Below the pieces are notes generated by a model. The model saw only the letters and a list, made by a program, of their open reading frames with translations. It was not told the origin of the DNA and did not search any database. From positions 1,116,001 to 1,180,000 of the forward strand of contig JAIXMG010000004.1 in the NCBI GenBank assembly GCA_025201345.1: DNA of 64,000 bases, in the 5' to 3' direction. The position numbers and the translations under genes were made by a program. The DNA comes from Thamnidium elegans. Its lineage: Eukaryota; Mucoromycota; Mucoromycetes; Mucorales; Mucoraceae. The stretch's first letter is position 1. Each line of letters begins with the position of its first letter. Below, in pieces: positions 9,905 through 21,739 of this stretch.

Positions 9905-10746
9905 TATGGGCTGAGGTTTATAGACATGTAAAGTGAAGTTCCTTCTGTTTATGTATCTACAAAGAATTAATCGGTTTATTTTTGGATGCCTCTTTTCGTA
10001 CTAACAATTTAATAGAGTCGTACCGTAACAAGTTGAAAACATTTTACTTAGGCCGTCCAAGAAACCAGCGTATTGATAGACTTGTTTATATGTTGACTGA
10101 CCAGCTTGTTCTTGATTACCGAAGAAACCATCTTCAAACCAGTCTGGGTATTCGGCCTGCTAAATTGTCTATGTTTGAAAAGAAAACAAAGGATATTACT
10201 GATTCAATTTATAAGCAAGTTGCTATTTATATGATTCGAAAAATTAACGAACAGGTGAACCGTTTTTTACGCTTAAATAAAAAAAAAAACTGCTAAAAAT
10301 TGCTCTGAAGATATCTTTGAAAGTCATTCCAGTTGAGTAATAATGAATAGTATATTATAAACGTTATAGATAACTGTACTGTATCATATTCTTGCCCTGC
10401 CAATGGAATGACAATCTGCAAGCATATGTTTTCATTTTGTAGGGTTACAGAGGTTGTTTTTACCAAGAGTAGTATAATTATACGACCAGTTGAAGTCGAA
10501 AATAAACAAGAAAACGGGCCTCAAGTATCTGTTGTGTTAGCTGAACAGCCTGATATTGTAGAATATTTGAAAGAAAAAACATTGAAGCAAAAGAAGATTA
10601 TCATGAATTTGATCGAAAGAAAGGCTTCTGAAATTTCTTATGATAATCTTGCAGAGATGGAAGACTTTCATGTCTATCTTGCAGGAATAACAAGTGTTGT
10701 CGAAAAAACACTTTTTCCCAGTAAATTCCCAGCTATACAAAGCTGA
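8989..10746 (+). pseudogene. MULE transposase relic, 3' part (DDE core and SWIM finger)
   Basis: The reading resumes after the pogo insertion with LITYKDVYNVIAAHFNKVSR (9010-9070). It then gives EWYIDPTHKICKSLDCKADT and YLFTIVVTSPVTRKGVPVCF (9287-9420), the first catalytic Asp region of MULE transposases (DPTHK). KCIVVGCNPTEIAAIHKAFG (9490-9550) corresponds to the second acidic site region, with Asp replaced by Gly. A shifted HIERTWETHVKRDL follows. An exon at 9982-10296 holds RTNNLIESYRNKLKTFYLGR and RIDRLVYMLTDQ. A SWIM-type finger CPANGMTICKHMF follows (10390-10430). A run of about 49 A at 9852-9900 lies in a presumed intron. Multiple stops and frameshifts make it non-functional; the order of motifs makes the family assignment firm. 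Confidence 0.75.
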
Positions 10747-10759
10747 AAATAGCATAAAA

Positions 10760-11167
10760 TTACTTAGACGAAAAAAAATTAAATACTGTAGAAAAATTAT
10801 AAAAAAACTACGCTAAGTAAGGGTTATAAACAAGCAGCAATGCTTCTGCTAGTTAGTTGTAGAAAATCTCAAAAACAATTTCCACAATCATTATAAACGC
10901 TCCCATTTCATTTTTTGTCCTCTTCAAAGTCTTCCGTTAAATCACATCTATTTACCGCAATGATTCTTTTGGTACGCATACAGAATATGCTATTCAGGAT
11001 AGTAATCATATAAAATAATAGATCAATTTTACCCTATTAAACAACAGTATTTCAATCAATCAGAGATCGATAACATTACGTCTTTGGAAACATTTTGGAA
11101 TAAGATTTGAATAAATCAATACTATTTCCTTTTCTCTTTTTCTTTTCCTAACACATTTATATCGGAA
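10760..11167. other. Intergenic, no gene seen
   Basis: A+T-rich sequence between two transposon relics. No open frame with a recognisable motif. Confidence 0.4.
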
Positions 11168-12600
11168 TGTCAGCAGGTAAAGGACAAGGTAGTGCAGGCA
11201 TATACATTTCTACTCATTATTTCAAATAGTAGATAATGAAAAGAAAGAAACCAACCCAACGTAGTCAGTATAGAGGGGAGAAACCTCTTCACCCTACCTT
11301 TTCAAATCATACTAACAAAAGAAAGCACTCAGAGACTTCAGTCAAAGTTGTAGAGAAAAAGGCACATACTGAAGAATCATCTAATACATACTATGAACGG
11401 TACTTTCAACTTTCGATGGAAAAAAAGTTGGGCGAAATGATTAGAGCTATTACCAGCAAAAACAGCAAGACGAAAGAGAAGCTTCTAAACGCTTTAAAGA
11501 TTAAACAATACACAGTAACAAAACTCCCTCAAAGTATAATCTCTGATACTGTACTGATTGAAAACAGTGAAATTAAAATGACGCGTTTTTACAGAGGCGA
11601 TAGAATTGGAATTTCGTTCTTTTGTCAAAGATCAATATACGGTGACACCAATCGAACACAAACTGTTTAAAAATATTAAATTACGTGATGATTACAAACT
11701 ATTATTTTCTGATCAACTCTTGAGACTTATATATAACTACAACTTCAGTAATCGTGGTCCCAATACAGAGAATTTGTAATCTCATCCTGTACAGAGCGCT
11801 TTATTCAAAGCTTTGGATTAACGAACTTGAGAAAACCGAATTCTTAATTATTACCCTCAACTAGCGTATTCGCCTACTGGTAACATCGGCGTCAATGGAC
11901 TCATCGTCGTTTGGAAGGTCGGTTTTTTTATCAGTATTGATTGCAGAACCCCAGAGTGCTTTTACTTCTCTTCTCTTCTACAGAAATTATTACACCAGTG
12001 TTAGAAAATGACTTAAATAAGGGGGGGGGAGGGGGCTATGTATCCGGTACCTCTTTAAACTTTTGTTCCAAGCTTCAAATTTTTAGAGCTTTGCTTACAC
12101 TTTCCAGTTTACCTTTTGTTTGACGCTTCAGCAGTTTCTTTCGTTCAACACGCAATATATTTCGTGCAAATTTTATGCGTATATTCTTCTCCTTCGGAGG
12201 CTTGGCGTTAAGTTCCATTATCGTTTGTCTGCGTTGCATTTTTCTTTTTGGAACAAGGTGGGACTGAAGCAGAACCCATATAACTTTGTCCTACAGATAA
12301 TTTATAATTTTGTTATTAGCCCACATATTTTTAAAGTTCACCGAATATGTATCTAGAGTTGTAAGCATCTCAGCACTAGTGGCCTTATTGTTTGTAAATG
12401 TTTTTAGGTTTGCGCTATTTCGATGTCAATCAAGAAAGTTTGCAAGAAGAGACTTCATCTACCATGACGGAAAAGAAACACGTGTTTGTTTATTAATAAT
12501 CAATAGTCTAAAGAAGTTCGTATTTGTCAAAGAAAACTACAGCATACTTGCATTTCAGATGCATTTTTGTTTATTCGCCAATGATTTGCTGTAACTACTC
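11168..12600 (+). pseudogene. Unassigned degenerate coding region, probably transposon-derived
   Basis: An open stretch from 11236 (144 codons) is rich in Lys, Ser and Glu (YYERYFQLSMEKKLGEMIR). Immediately after it, in changing frames, come SFVKDQYTVTPIEHKLFKNI, LRDDYKLLFSDQLLR, NYNFSNRGPNTENL, ALYSKLWINELEKTEFLIIT and SPTGNIGVNGL (to about 11930). The pieces are protein-like but split by stops and frame changes. They lie directly upstream of Fanzor-like relic 2 on the same strand and could be its amino-terminal part or a separate captured gene. I do not recognise the family. The interval 11940-12600 has only weak open frames on both strands. Confidence 0.35.
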
Positions 12601-13815
12601 CAAGTTTAAAAGAGAGCTGTGTCCAATGCCTTTTCGGAAGATGTAAAGAAACTCAAGCAGGAATGGTCCAATAGTAACGATCGTTTCCAATTGTACAAAA
12701 ACATAGACGTACTTAAAGCAGCTAGAGCCGAAATGTATACAAAATTGAACGAAGTGAAATGTGAGTTAGGACAAACCGGACAGGCATTATATTATAATCA
12801 AATGACTATAAAATTTAAAGTCCGAAAGCGCAAGTGCTAAACAGGCGATCGATTTTCAATTCAATGGTGTTGTATCCGCAAATAGGTGTTCCTTACAAAA
12901 TCCTGAAAATTCTATTTATTCTGGGACTGACAATGGTTTTGTCAACTTGACCTGCTCCACCCAATTATCATTACCACGGTTTGAAACTACATAGCTTTTA
13001 CGCTGCTTTATAAACATATCAAATCTCTCAACTTGATTTGTCTGGTGAAGAAAAAAAATCTTAGACCTCCCAAAGGTGATGAATATCTCTTGGTTTTGGT
13101 TCTGGTTACTTTCGAAAAAGGAACCCCGAAGGTAAATAGGCCACTCAAATTAAACAAGAATTATTTACATTCCACGAGTACCTCTGTTAGAGACCTTAAT
13201 TTTCATCATAGTCAACAAACTGAACTAGAATACCAAAAAGCTCCAAAACCAAAAATACAAGTTTTTACATAACTTCGCAAAAAAAAAAGAAGGAAAATAT
13301 TGCCAAAGGGGAAAGGTGATATCTTTAGTGTAACTAAAATGCTGTGAACATACTGTAATGTCCTATACGTAGGCAAGAGTAAGAAGCCATCCAAACTTAT
13401 AATGTTTATCGGGGATAAAGGAATTGGTGTTGGCTCTAGAATCAAAGGTTTTCGACGCTGGAAGAAGAATATTCATGGCGAAGCCACAACTGTCTGTATT
13501 GCATATGAAAACTTAACGTCACAAACTTGTCTATATTGCTTTTCAAAGTTGATTCATTCAGTACATCAAGTTGTAAAAGATGACCAAAAATCCAACAGGA
13601 TCGTTTTGATGAACCTTCTTTGTGATTCTGTGCGCTATAAACGTGCTATCAAGTCAAGGGATGCATTATCAGCCCTTGCTATAGGTGTCGTTGGTCTAAG
13701 TATCTTGCTATTTGGAGCTGAACCTCCACCATTTACTAATAGAATCAGTCGAATAAACACTGATGATTACATCATTAAAACATCAACCTTCTTTAATGTA
13801 AGACTTGGTAGGCAA
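12601..13815 (+). pseudogene. Fanzor-like (TnpB-related) nuclease relic 2, C-terminal half
   Basis: The reading begins with a basic helical stretch (12619-12840). SIYSGTDNGFVNLT (12910-12950) matches FSGTDNG of relic 1 and would hold the first RuvC Asp. After gaps, the 13402-13824 frame gives FIGDKGIGVGSRIKGFRRWK, then AYENLTSQTCLYCF (zinc-finger half), then SRDALSALAIGVVGLSILLF with PPF, the place of the last RuvC Asp in Fanzor/TnpB. The GD..G..S.IKG, CxxC and RDxxxA motifs in this order are diagnostic in my judgement. Frameshifts around 12840 and 13030-13400 break it. The relic ends about 120 bases upstream of the start of the permease gene. Confidence 0.65.
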
Positions 13816-13935
13816 CCAACGTAGTGGTTCTCGAAAGCCAATCAATGTTTCATTTCGTAGTACTAACAGTGACCGCCTTTTCTAGCTTTTCCTCGGTTAA
13901 TTTGATCATTCACTTTTTTTTGTCCTTCTTTCTTC

Positions 13936-15949
13936 ATGGTAGATCCAATAACGGCGACATTGTCAACATACTCATATGTCGCTATTGTCATTTTCTTACT
14001 AGTAGTTTCACTAGTGATACGACCAGTAACGATTCGAATAGGGCCGCGTGTCAAGGTATATCTCAACATATCGACCGTACCTCCACTTGGTGTACTTATC
14101 TTATTGTTATGTCGAACTATTGATTTTAGCGTAGTCAAGATTGGATTTTTAGGATCATTTGGTGTACAACCATGGGCTATTTTAATCTTATTTTATTCGC
14201 TGGTAAATTAATTTTCTTCGAAAGTAAAGAATTCGATCTATCTTTCTTTTTTTTTTAACTGTAATGGGAGATAGGCGTATATTTGTATATCACTTGATAT
14301 GACCGGTGTATTTCAATTCAGTGCGTTTTGGGTATCTAGAAAGGCAGGTAATAGAGGTATGCTGGCATTCACCCTGTTCTTTATTTTGACAAGTGTGATG
14401 AGTGGATTAACCAGTAATGATGTGGTTATTTTGACTGGTACCGTATTTCTATCGTATTTTACAAAGGTATCAGATATTCGACCCACAGCCTTTTTGATGA
14501 GCGAGTTTACAACAGCTAATATTGGTAAAATGATGATAATAGTATCAAGTTTTTATATAAATCTAAATTTCAAATTGTAGCGTCTATGGCACTTTATATT
14601 GGAAACCCTACCAACGTAGTGGTAGCCGAAGCATATAACATTAGTTTTATCACCTACTCAGCCTGGATGTTATTACCTACGGTAGTTTGTATCTTACTCT
14701 CATACGTTGTATTACGTATCTTGTTTCGCGGTGATTACTATTTACCTCGTCATATCCAACCCCCAGATGCAGATCCCAAGAGTGTTTTGATTGATCCACA
14801 CGGTGCTATCTTTGGCCTGGTTTTATTAGCCTGTTGTCTTGCTACATTAGTTGGTACATCGTTTGCCAGTGTACCTGTTTGGATGGTAACTTTACCGTTT
14901 GCTTTTATCATGTTTCTGAGAGATATAAGACATGATTTAGGTATTTCGTTTAGTCGATTGTTTAATATAAAGCGTAGGTATCCTCGACCCGTGTTAAACA
15001 CAGCCAAATATGATGATTCTTTAGTTGCCAGCCCTGCAAAAGATACTATACAATTAGATATGATTTCTGTACCAGTACCATTATCGGCTCATACAGACCC
15101 CATACTATCACCACCATCACCACTATCTGAAACTAACCATATTGAAACATCTACTACTTCTTTACGATCGAGATCGCTTATGCCATTAGAGACACCCGTA
15201 ATGCAAAGTACCTCGTTTGCATCCTCTATCCAATCTAAAAAGAGATCTAAATATACCGAACCAATTTTTAAAGCTTATCATTGGTTTAGTACAAGGTTTC
15301 CTACTTTAAACGCAGTGTTTTTACGTATGCCTTGGTCAATTTTACCGTTTAGTTTAGGTATGTTTGTTTTGATCGAAGCATTATCTGAATTAGGTTGGAT
15401 CGGTATCTTTGCTACTGCTATGTCTGTGTTTGCAAAGAATTATGTAACGGCTGTGTTTGGTATGGTGTTTGTGTCTATTATTGCCTGTCAACTATTGAAT
15501 AATTTGGTAATATATACAGTACAGTAAAAAAAAAAAAAGAAAAGAAAAAAAAGATTAACTTTTCTTTTACAATTAGCCTATGACCATTTTATTTACTCAA
15601 ATTATTCAACACCCTAATTTTACTCAACACGTACACTCTGATTCAACCATGCAAGGATTTTTACTAGGACTTATTGTTGGTAGTAATTTAGGAGCTTGTC
15701 TTACGCTCGTTGGTAGTCTTGCTGGTATTATGTAAGTTTTTTTAAGCGCCCTCGCGTAGATATTTATATTCATACATATTATTTATTTATTTTTTTAAAA
15801 AAAGGTTTGATCATATTTTAAAGACGAAAGGAATATATGAATTAGGATACTTTCACTTTTTAAAATGGAACCTTATTATTTTACCAGTGATTGCTACTGG
15901 TGCCTGTGCAATAGTAATTGCAGAGATTTGGTTTATATATGAACGTTAA
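13936..15949 (+). CDS. ArsB/CitMHS-type anion permease (12-TM class transporter)
   Basis: Five exons (13936-14202, 14275-14524, 14581-15506, 15577-15731, 15805-15949) join in frame to 580 residues. The first exon is a run of hydrophobic segments; the second begins AYICISLDMTGVFQFSAFWVSRKAG, and the third contains ASMALYIGNPTNVVVAEAYN, the conserved glycine/asparagine-rich hairpin of the ion transporter superfamily that includes the arsenite efflux protein ArsB and citrate/Na+ permeases. A hydrophilic Ser/Pro-rich central loop (about residues 310-400) splits two membrane halves; the second half repeats the pattern with NNLPMTILFT and VGSNLGACLTLVGSLAG. Substrate cannot be told from sequence; arsenite, silicate-like or dicarboxylate anions are possible. 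The start lies very close to the Fanzor-like relic, so its promoter may include relic sequence. Confidence 0.88.
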
Positions 15950-16250
15950 TAAAAAATCGTGCGCGTGTAAAAGAACATCCGTATAGATTACACCAAAATG
16001 GTTTTAGTACGACAATAAGGTTATTAAGCCACACATTGCCGTATGTACCTAGTTTATTGGTTTTTTTTTGGATCAAATAATAGATCGGATGCTTTTTTTT
16101 AATTTATTTATTTAGCATTTGTTAAAAAGATAAAAACAGCGTTACGACGAAAAAGGATATATAAAGAGAGAAAGAGAAGAAAGAGAAGAGAGAAAAGAGG
16201 GATCTAATATAAAATATACACTATGCTACATGAAAAAGAAAAAAAGAGAG
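15950..16250. other. Convergent intergenic gap
   Basis: About 300 bases between the ends of the permease (plus) and the phosphodiesterase (minus). A purine-rich AGAGAAAG stretch lies at 16158-16200; no gene seen. Confidence 0.5.
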
Positions 16251-17180
16251 TTATTGTATTGAACATTGACAGTAAACAGGAGCGTCTCTATCATCTGTAT
16301 TATTGACAGGGTATTTTTCGATTGAAGGACGTCTTTTTACATCATGATGTTGAAGATCCAGGCTACTACTTGATCTTTTTATGCCTATACACACACAAAA
16401 AGTGAATAAAAAAGGGTGATTATTTATTATTGCTATTTTACCTGTCTCTACCATGATCATGTGCGTTGTACTAGAATTCGACACAATATCAAATTCTTCT
16501 TGTTCGTATTCAATATTTTTTTTTCTAGATTCCCACCTACGCAAATTCTTTTTCATTTGATCAGCAGCAAACTCGATTTCATTCAAGACATTGGCAACAT
16601 TTTGAAATAAATCCAATGCAACAAATTTAATGAAATTAATTTGAGAGTCTTCTAATACAACCTTAGTACGGTCGTTCATTGGTAACACGGGTAAACCCAT
16701 TTGTTTTTCAAGATCGCCTTGAGAAATAAACTCTTGTACTAATAACTCTGCCCATTTCGTACCCCAATGGAATGGACGTGCTACATTGCTAATATCCGCG
16801 CATTTGATTAAAGCGCTACATAATAAATTACGTTCGTCTTGTTCGTCTAAATGTGAATTCGTGTTGTTGAATCGATTCGCTTGTTCTTTAATCTTTGAAA
16901 CGTAGTCGTTGTGTAATGACATATCTGTAGCTAATATACTAGACACTACTGTCTTTCTGAAATCTATATATAAAATATTAAATTCAAAAGATAAGATCTG
17001 ATGCTATAAATAATAATACCTTTATAAGCTTCTGATTTTGAATCACCTACTAAGCGATCAATACCATGCTTATTTAATAATTGAAATAAAGTCATTGCAT
17101 GTAAACTTTCCAATACAGATTTATCGTTATATAATGTAGCCAAAGGATTAGAAGAATTAATCTATATATAAAATAGTTAA

Positions 17181-17221
<41 letters not shown>

Positions 17222-18714
17222 TATACCAGGAAAGAATTATTGACACCAGGATGAGCAGCATCATGACCAATAGCAGCAATTAATAAAGCAAATACATCTT
17301 TGGGGCGTAACAAAGATTGAGGTTTACTTTTCTGTAAGAATTTGTTTGTAAAAGGTAAAACACCCAACTCACACAGCATATAAAATAAACATTGTAATAC
17401 ATCTACAGCGTGAGCAAAGTTATGATAGGGGTTTTGATTATGATAGACACTAGCTAAATCAATAATGAAGTCGTATAATTGTGCTATGATAAGGGAAATA
17501 AAATAAATATAAAAAATTTGTGAGATGAAATAAAATAATATATTATTACCTTGAGTGATTGAAATATGATAGAGTTCAGGTAATTTTAATACTTGATCAA
17601 ATACCAAATAAACAGAATGAATCAAGTCTTGTTCAGTTAAACCAAATGGACTAAAATCCCAACTACAAACTCTTGCTTTCAATTCCGAAGATCGCTTCCT
17701 AAATAAATACAAAAAAAAAAAAGTATAAACATATATAATATTATTTTTCACTGGGGGGAGGGTGTTTACTTTGATATGTTTGGATATTTTAATGTTGCGG
17801 TAGGTGAAGCATATACATCCATTAACAGTTTAGAGAAACTTGGCAACAACAAAAAAAAAAAAAAAAAAATTAGACAAGTTTTTTTTTTTCTTTCTTTGGT
17901 TTCTTACTGAATATCTTTGTTGGTCATTTCTGTTATTCTTTCTTTTAGATTGTTACAGTCTGAATTAAATTTTTTTTGTTGTTGGATTCTAGATGTTGTT
18001 GGTTGACATGAATGTAACTTCTACATGTAAAAAAAAAAAAAAAAAAAATGTTAAAAAAAAAAAAAAAATACAGAAAGGTAGAAAGTAGAAATAATAATAA
18101 TACTTGCAAGGAATAGTGTCTTTATGACATTAATAGAGATTGGTTTTAATATATAATCGGTAGCACCAGCATGTATACAATCCAACATAATTTCGGTATC
18201 ATCATTAGAAGAACAAACTAATAATAATAATAAATAAATAAAATTCAAAACGAGACTATGTAATATATATGTATATATGTGTATATATATAAAGATAAAA
18301 ACTAACCGACAAGAGGTACATAATTCGGCAAAGTATTTAAATCGCGTGTGATTTTAGATATTAAACTAGAAACATGTCGTGTATTATCTATTGTTGGACA
18401 AGTTGAACAAGAATAATTTAAGCTTTGAATATTGTCTTCTGTATATTGAATCGCGTCCAAATCTAAAAGTAATAAAGTAGGTTTTTGACTACTTGATTCT
18501 TTCACTTTTTCTATAGCTTCAACCCTATCTTGTTTTATATAAACTATTATTTATTTTATTATTATTATTTGTAAGGGTAGTCCGTGTGAGTTTAATTTTT
18601 TTTTTTTTTCTTACCTTGTCCAAAGTAAGATTGAAGTAATTGTTGATATGTATCATTTTCGTTGATAATAAAAGGTTGGTGTAATATCACCACTGTACAA
18701 ACTGAAGGGTCCAT
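16251..18714 (-). CDS. cAMP phosphodiesterase (class I PDE) with N-terminal receiver-like domain
   Basis: Ten exons on the minus strand (18615-18714, 18307-18528, 18108-18217, 17908-18020, 17770-17838, 17550-17698, 17227-17483, 17020-17161, 16442-16963, 16251-16384) join in frame to 605 residues. Residues 1 to about 145 resemble a response-regulator receiver: LLLLDLD puts an Asp at 56, VVCSSNDD follows at 107-114, and HAGATDYILKP ends with Lys132. The usual acidic pair near residue 10 is absent (VVILHQPF). Residues about 230-540 are the class I cyclic-nucleotide phosphodiesterase domain: YHNFAHAVDV (His275, His279), IGHDAAHPGVNN (His328, Asp329) and CADISN. It would hydrolyse cAMP and dampen PKA signalling. 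The layout recalls Dictyostelium RegA. Intron 3 (18021-18107) has a GC donor (GCAAGT), needed to keep frame. Confidence 0.88.
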
Positions 18715-18788
18715 TTTTATTGTTATTATTATTATTATTATTATTTTTTATTTTTTTTTCGAAGCAGTAATAAAGGGGTTAGGAGTAG

Positions 18789-18823
<35 letters not shown>

Positions 18824-19722
18824 CAAAAAACAAAAAAACAAAACAAAAAAAAGGGTTTAAAAAAAGAGAGACAATAACAAGAGAAAAAGAGAAGAGAAAA
18901 AAAAAAAAAAAAAAAAAGTCGCTGTTTCTTAAAATTTTTACAGTGACACGAAAAAAAGGAGAAATTCATCCACGTGGCAGCTGTGGCCATGGAAACTAAA
19001 CGTAAAAAACCCCCCGTTTTGTTATATCAAGCAAGTCACATTTTTTTTTTTTGACAAATTAACAACTTAATATATAATCGTTATATACTTTCTTAAGTAT
19101 CCTTTTATACTACAAACATTTTTTTTGCTTTTATCCATACTTTCTTTTGACATAATTAGGTGACAAAGAGATCCCCCTAAAAAAAAGAGTACTAGATTAT
19201 GCTTTTGACGCTAGTTAAAAGTAATGCATGTTTATTGTATATTACAACTACTATGTACTGTGGTGTACATTGTATTGTAGTAGATACATCTTTATCAGTT
19301 TAATGATTGATACTTTGAATATAGCTATTTACGCTTATAATAAATCATATCGAGTATATGTATAAAAATATAAAAACACCTTTTCTATTTTATTTTTTTT
19401 TATAGCTAATTTGGGACTTAAATAATAGATGAGCATATCAAATATGAAAATGTACACAGACTTAAAATAGTTAAGCATTACAAAAAATAAGATTAAAGTT
19501 TAATCTTATTTCTACCTGTTTTTTTTTATAGGCTTTAAACGCAAGGGCTTTTTTTTTTTTTTTTTTTTTTTTTACGCTTCATTAAATTCTTAAATTGGCT
19601 GTAATGCATATCACAATTAAAATAAGACATTATATAATATTACTACTGTAACTTTAGGAATCCCCTCAGTAGATTCTTATTTTTTATTTTATTTTTATAA
19701 AAGCATATTTTTCTCTCTTATT
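18715..19722. other. Intergenic, homopolymer-rich
   Basis: Upstream of the phosphodiesterase and downstream of the kinase. Contains (TTA)n at 18722-18745, A runs at 18796-18823 and 18899-18917, and T runs. The long lysine-only open frames here are poly-A artefacts. No gene seen. Confidence 0.6.
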
Positions 19723-21562
19723 TTACCAAGCAGGACCACCATGTCCTCCACTACCAACAGTTGAAGGACCAGTATAACTTTCACCCATAACACCATCATT
19801 AGCAGGATTATAAGTAAAACCAGCAAACTGTTCTTGCATGGTACTAGAAATTTGGGAATCATCAACCAGAGATTCTTGAGGAGCTTCCGAAGTAAATTCA
19901 TCATCAAAATTAGTTGTATCATAAGCAGAATCAACCGAAGGCTTATAAGGTGGTTGTAATTTCTTTTGATTTAATTTACGCCAATCGATTGAAGAAAAGA
20001 AGGCATGATTTTTAATTTCTTCAGAACCGTTATTACCTAACCTTTCGTTTGGATCACGAGTCAAGAGACCTCTCAAGAGTGAACGTGCGTCAGCACTCAT
20101 ATCATCTGGGAAACGTAATTCATCTTGTAAAATCTTTCTATACATTTCATTTGTATTTTCATCATAAAAAGGTGGTAAACCGGTCATCATTTCATACAAC
20201 AAAACACCCAAGGTCCACCAATCAACTGTTTTTGTATAGCCTTGTCCTAATAATAATTCAGGCGCAAGGTATTCAGGTGTACCACAGAATGTATTAGTTC
20301 GTTCATTTTCCTTCATATTTAATTTACAAAGGCCAAAATCACAAAGTGCAATATGTCCATTATAATCGATTAAAATATTCTCTGGCTTCAAGTCGCTAAA
20401 TTTTTTAAATTTGTTTAGCTATCATACAATGGAATAAATAATTATAGTAATAAACTCACCGATAAACAACGTTGAAATCATGAAGACATTCCAGTGCGCT
20501 TAAAAGTTCAGCAGTATAAAACCTAGACCGATTTTCATCAAATCGACCTTCCAGCTGCAAATGATGAAACAACTCACCACCATTAATAAAAGCCAATACC
20601 AAATAAAGTTTATCTGGACTTTGGAAAGCAAACTTTAACGGAACAATAAAAGGGTTTCTGATTTTAGCCAGTACAGTCTTTTCAGCCATTGTATGCGTCA
20701 CTTCAGATCTCGAGATAATACGAGATTTTCTTAAGACCTTCATGGCATAAATACGATTTGTATCCTTTTTGCGTACAACATATACTTTACCAAAACTACC
20801 TCTACCAATCACACGTAACAGATCAAACGCGTCAAATGTAATGGGTGTACTGACTTGCTGTGGTCGATAACAGAGTTGAAGATGCATAGCGCCTGTACCT
20901 CCCACAATAGCAAGTACTTGATCTTCAATCTTGGTTGAATCAAAATTAGGTTGGATCTTGACTCCACCTAAAAAGTAATCATTGGTTGTACGTGGTGTTT
21001 CACCTTGAGCTGTAGGTGGGTGACGCATATAAATAGATATTGAAACTTCTGAACTACGAGATACATCGCTTTAAGGAGAAAAAAAAAGGAGTTAACATAT
21101 ATAATAAATAACAACAAAGTAACTTACAAATGGGCTCTGTATTGATAAATTGGGTTAGCAGTATCACCGCCTAATGAATCAATCAAAACTTCATTTTTAT
21201 CAAATTCTAATACAACATAAGGTAACCACCAGTTTTGTTTACGAGTTAACGAGTCTCGATTACCACGAGATTGTACAGCCGGTTGAGGAGGAACAGCAGG
21301 TAATTTCACATCTGGGGGTGCTGAAATACCTCGAGCTTCACAAACACGAATTAATAATACACCTGACTTGGGTTCATTAGACGATAAAGAGGCTGAAGGT
21401 GAAGGTGTTGAACTATTCGAATGTTGTTGAGTTGGTGGTGGGCGTAAAGGTGCTGTTTCCTTACTTTCTAAATGACGAATATATTAGTATACTCTTTTTA
21501 TTATTATTTATCATCTTGTTCTTCATCTTACTTCTAACACCTGGTAATTTCCACGAATTCAT
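19723..21562 (-). CDS. SCH9: Sch9-like AGC protein kinase with N-terminal C2-like region
   Basis: Four exons (21532-21562, 21128-21467, 20460-21068, 19723-20395) join in frame to 550 residues. Residues about 45-140 (GVLLIRVCEARGI ... LPYVVLEFDKNEVLI ... FDVSRSSEVSISIYMRH) look like a C2 domain. The kinase domain follows: IGRGSFGKVYVV, AMKVL (Lys234), DLKPEN (Asp328), DFG (Asp346), activation-loop TNTFCGTPEYLAPE (Thr362, the PDK1 site) and RDPNERLG. The tail has DSAYDTTNFDDEFTSEAP and the hydrophobic motif FAGFTY. C2 plus AGC kinase is the layout of fungal Sch9/Sck1, which act downstream of TORC1 on growth, ribosome synthesis and stress. It is shorter than yeast Sch9, lacking most of the long N-terminal head. 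PKB/Akt would have a PH domain instead, so Sch9 is the better name. Confidence 0.9.
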
Positions 21563-21622
21563 TCCTTTTTTATAATATTTTTTTTCTTATAAAAGAAAAA
21601 TGATGAACAAAAAGAGAGGAAG

Positions 21623-21657
<35 letters not shown>

Positions 21658-21739
21658 AGTTAAACCGGCGTTTTAATCATTAAAGTAAAAGGCTATGGTC
21701 TACGCACTTGGACAAAAAAGGCAAAAGAAAATTAGTCTT

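Noticed and set aside
12018..12036. G-rich run (GGGGGGGGAGGGGG) as a possible G-quadruplex or telomere-like site
   Set aside because: Only one run with a single break; no repeated G-tract spacing as needed for a convincing quadruplex.
18662..18990. Open frames encoding runs of Lys or Phe
   Set aside because: They are translations of long A/T runs between two genes and have no protein character.
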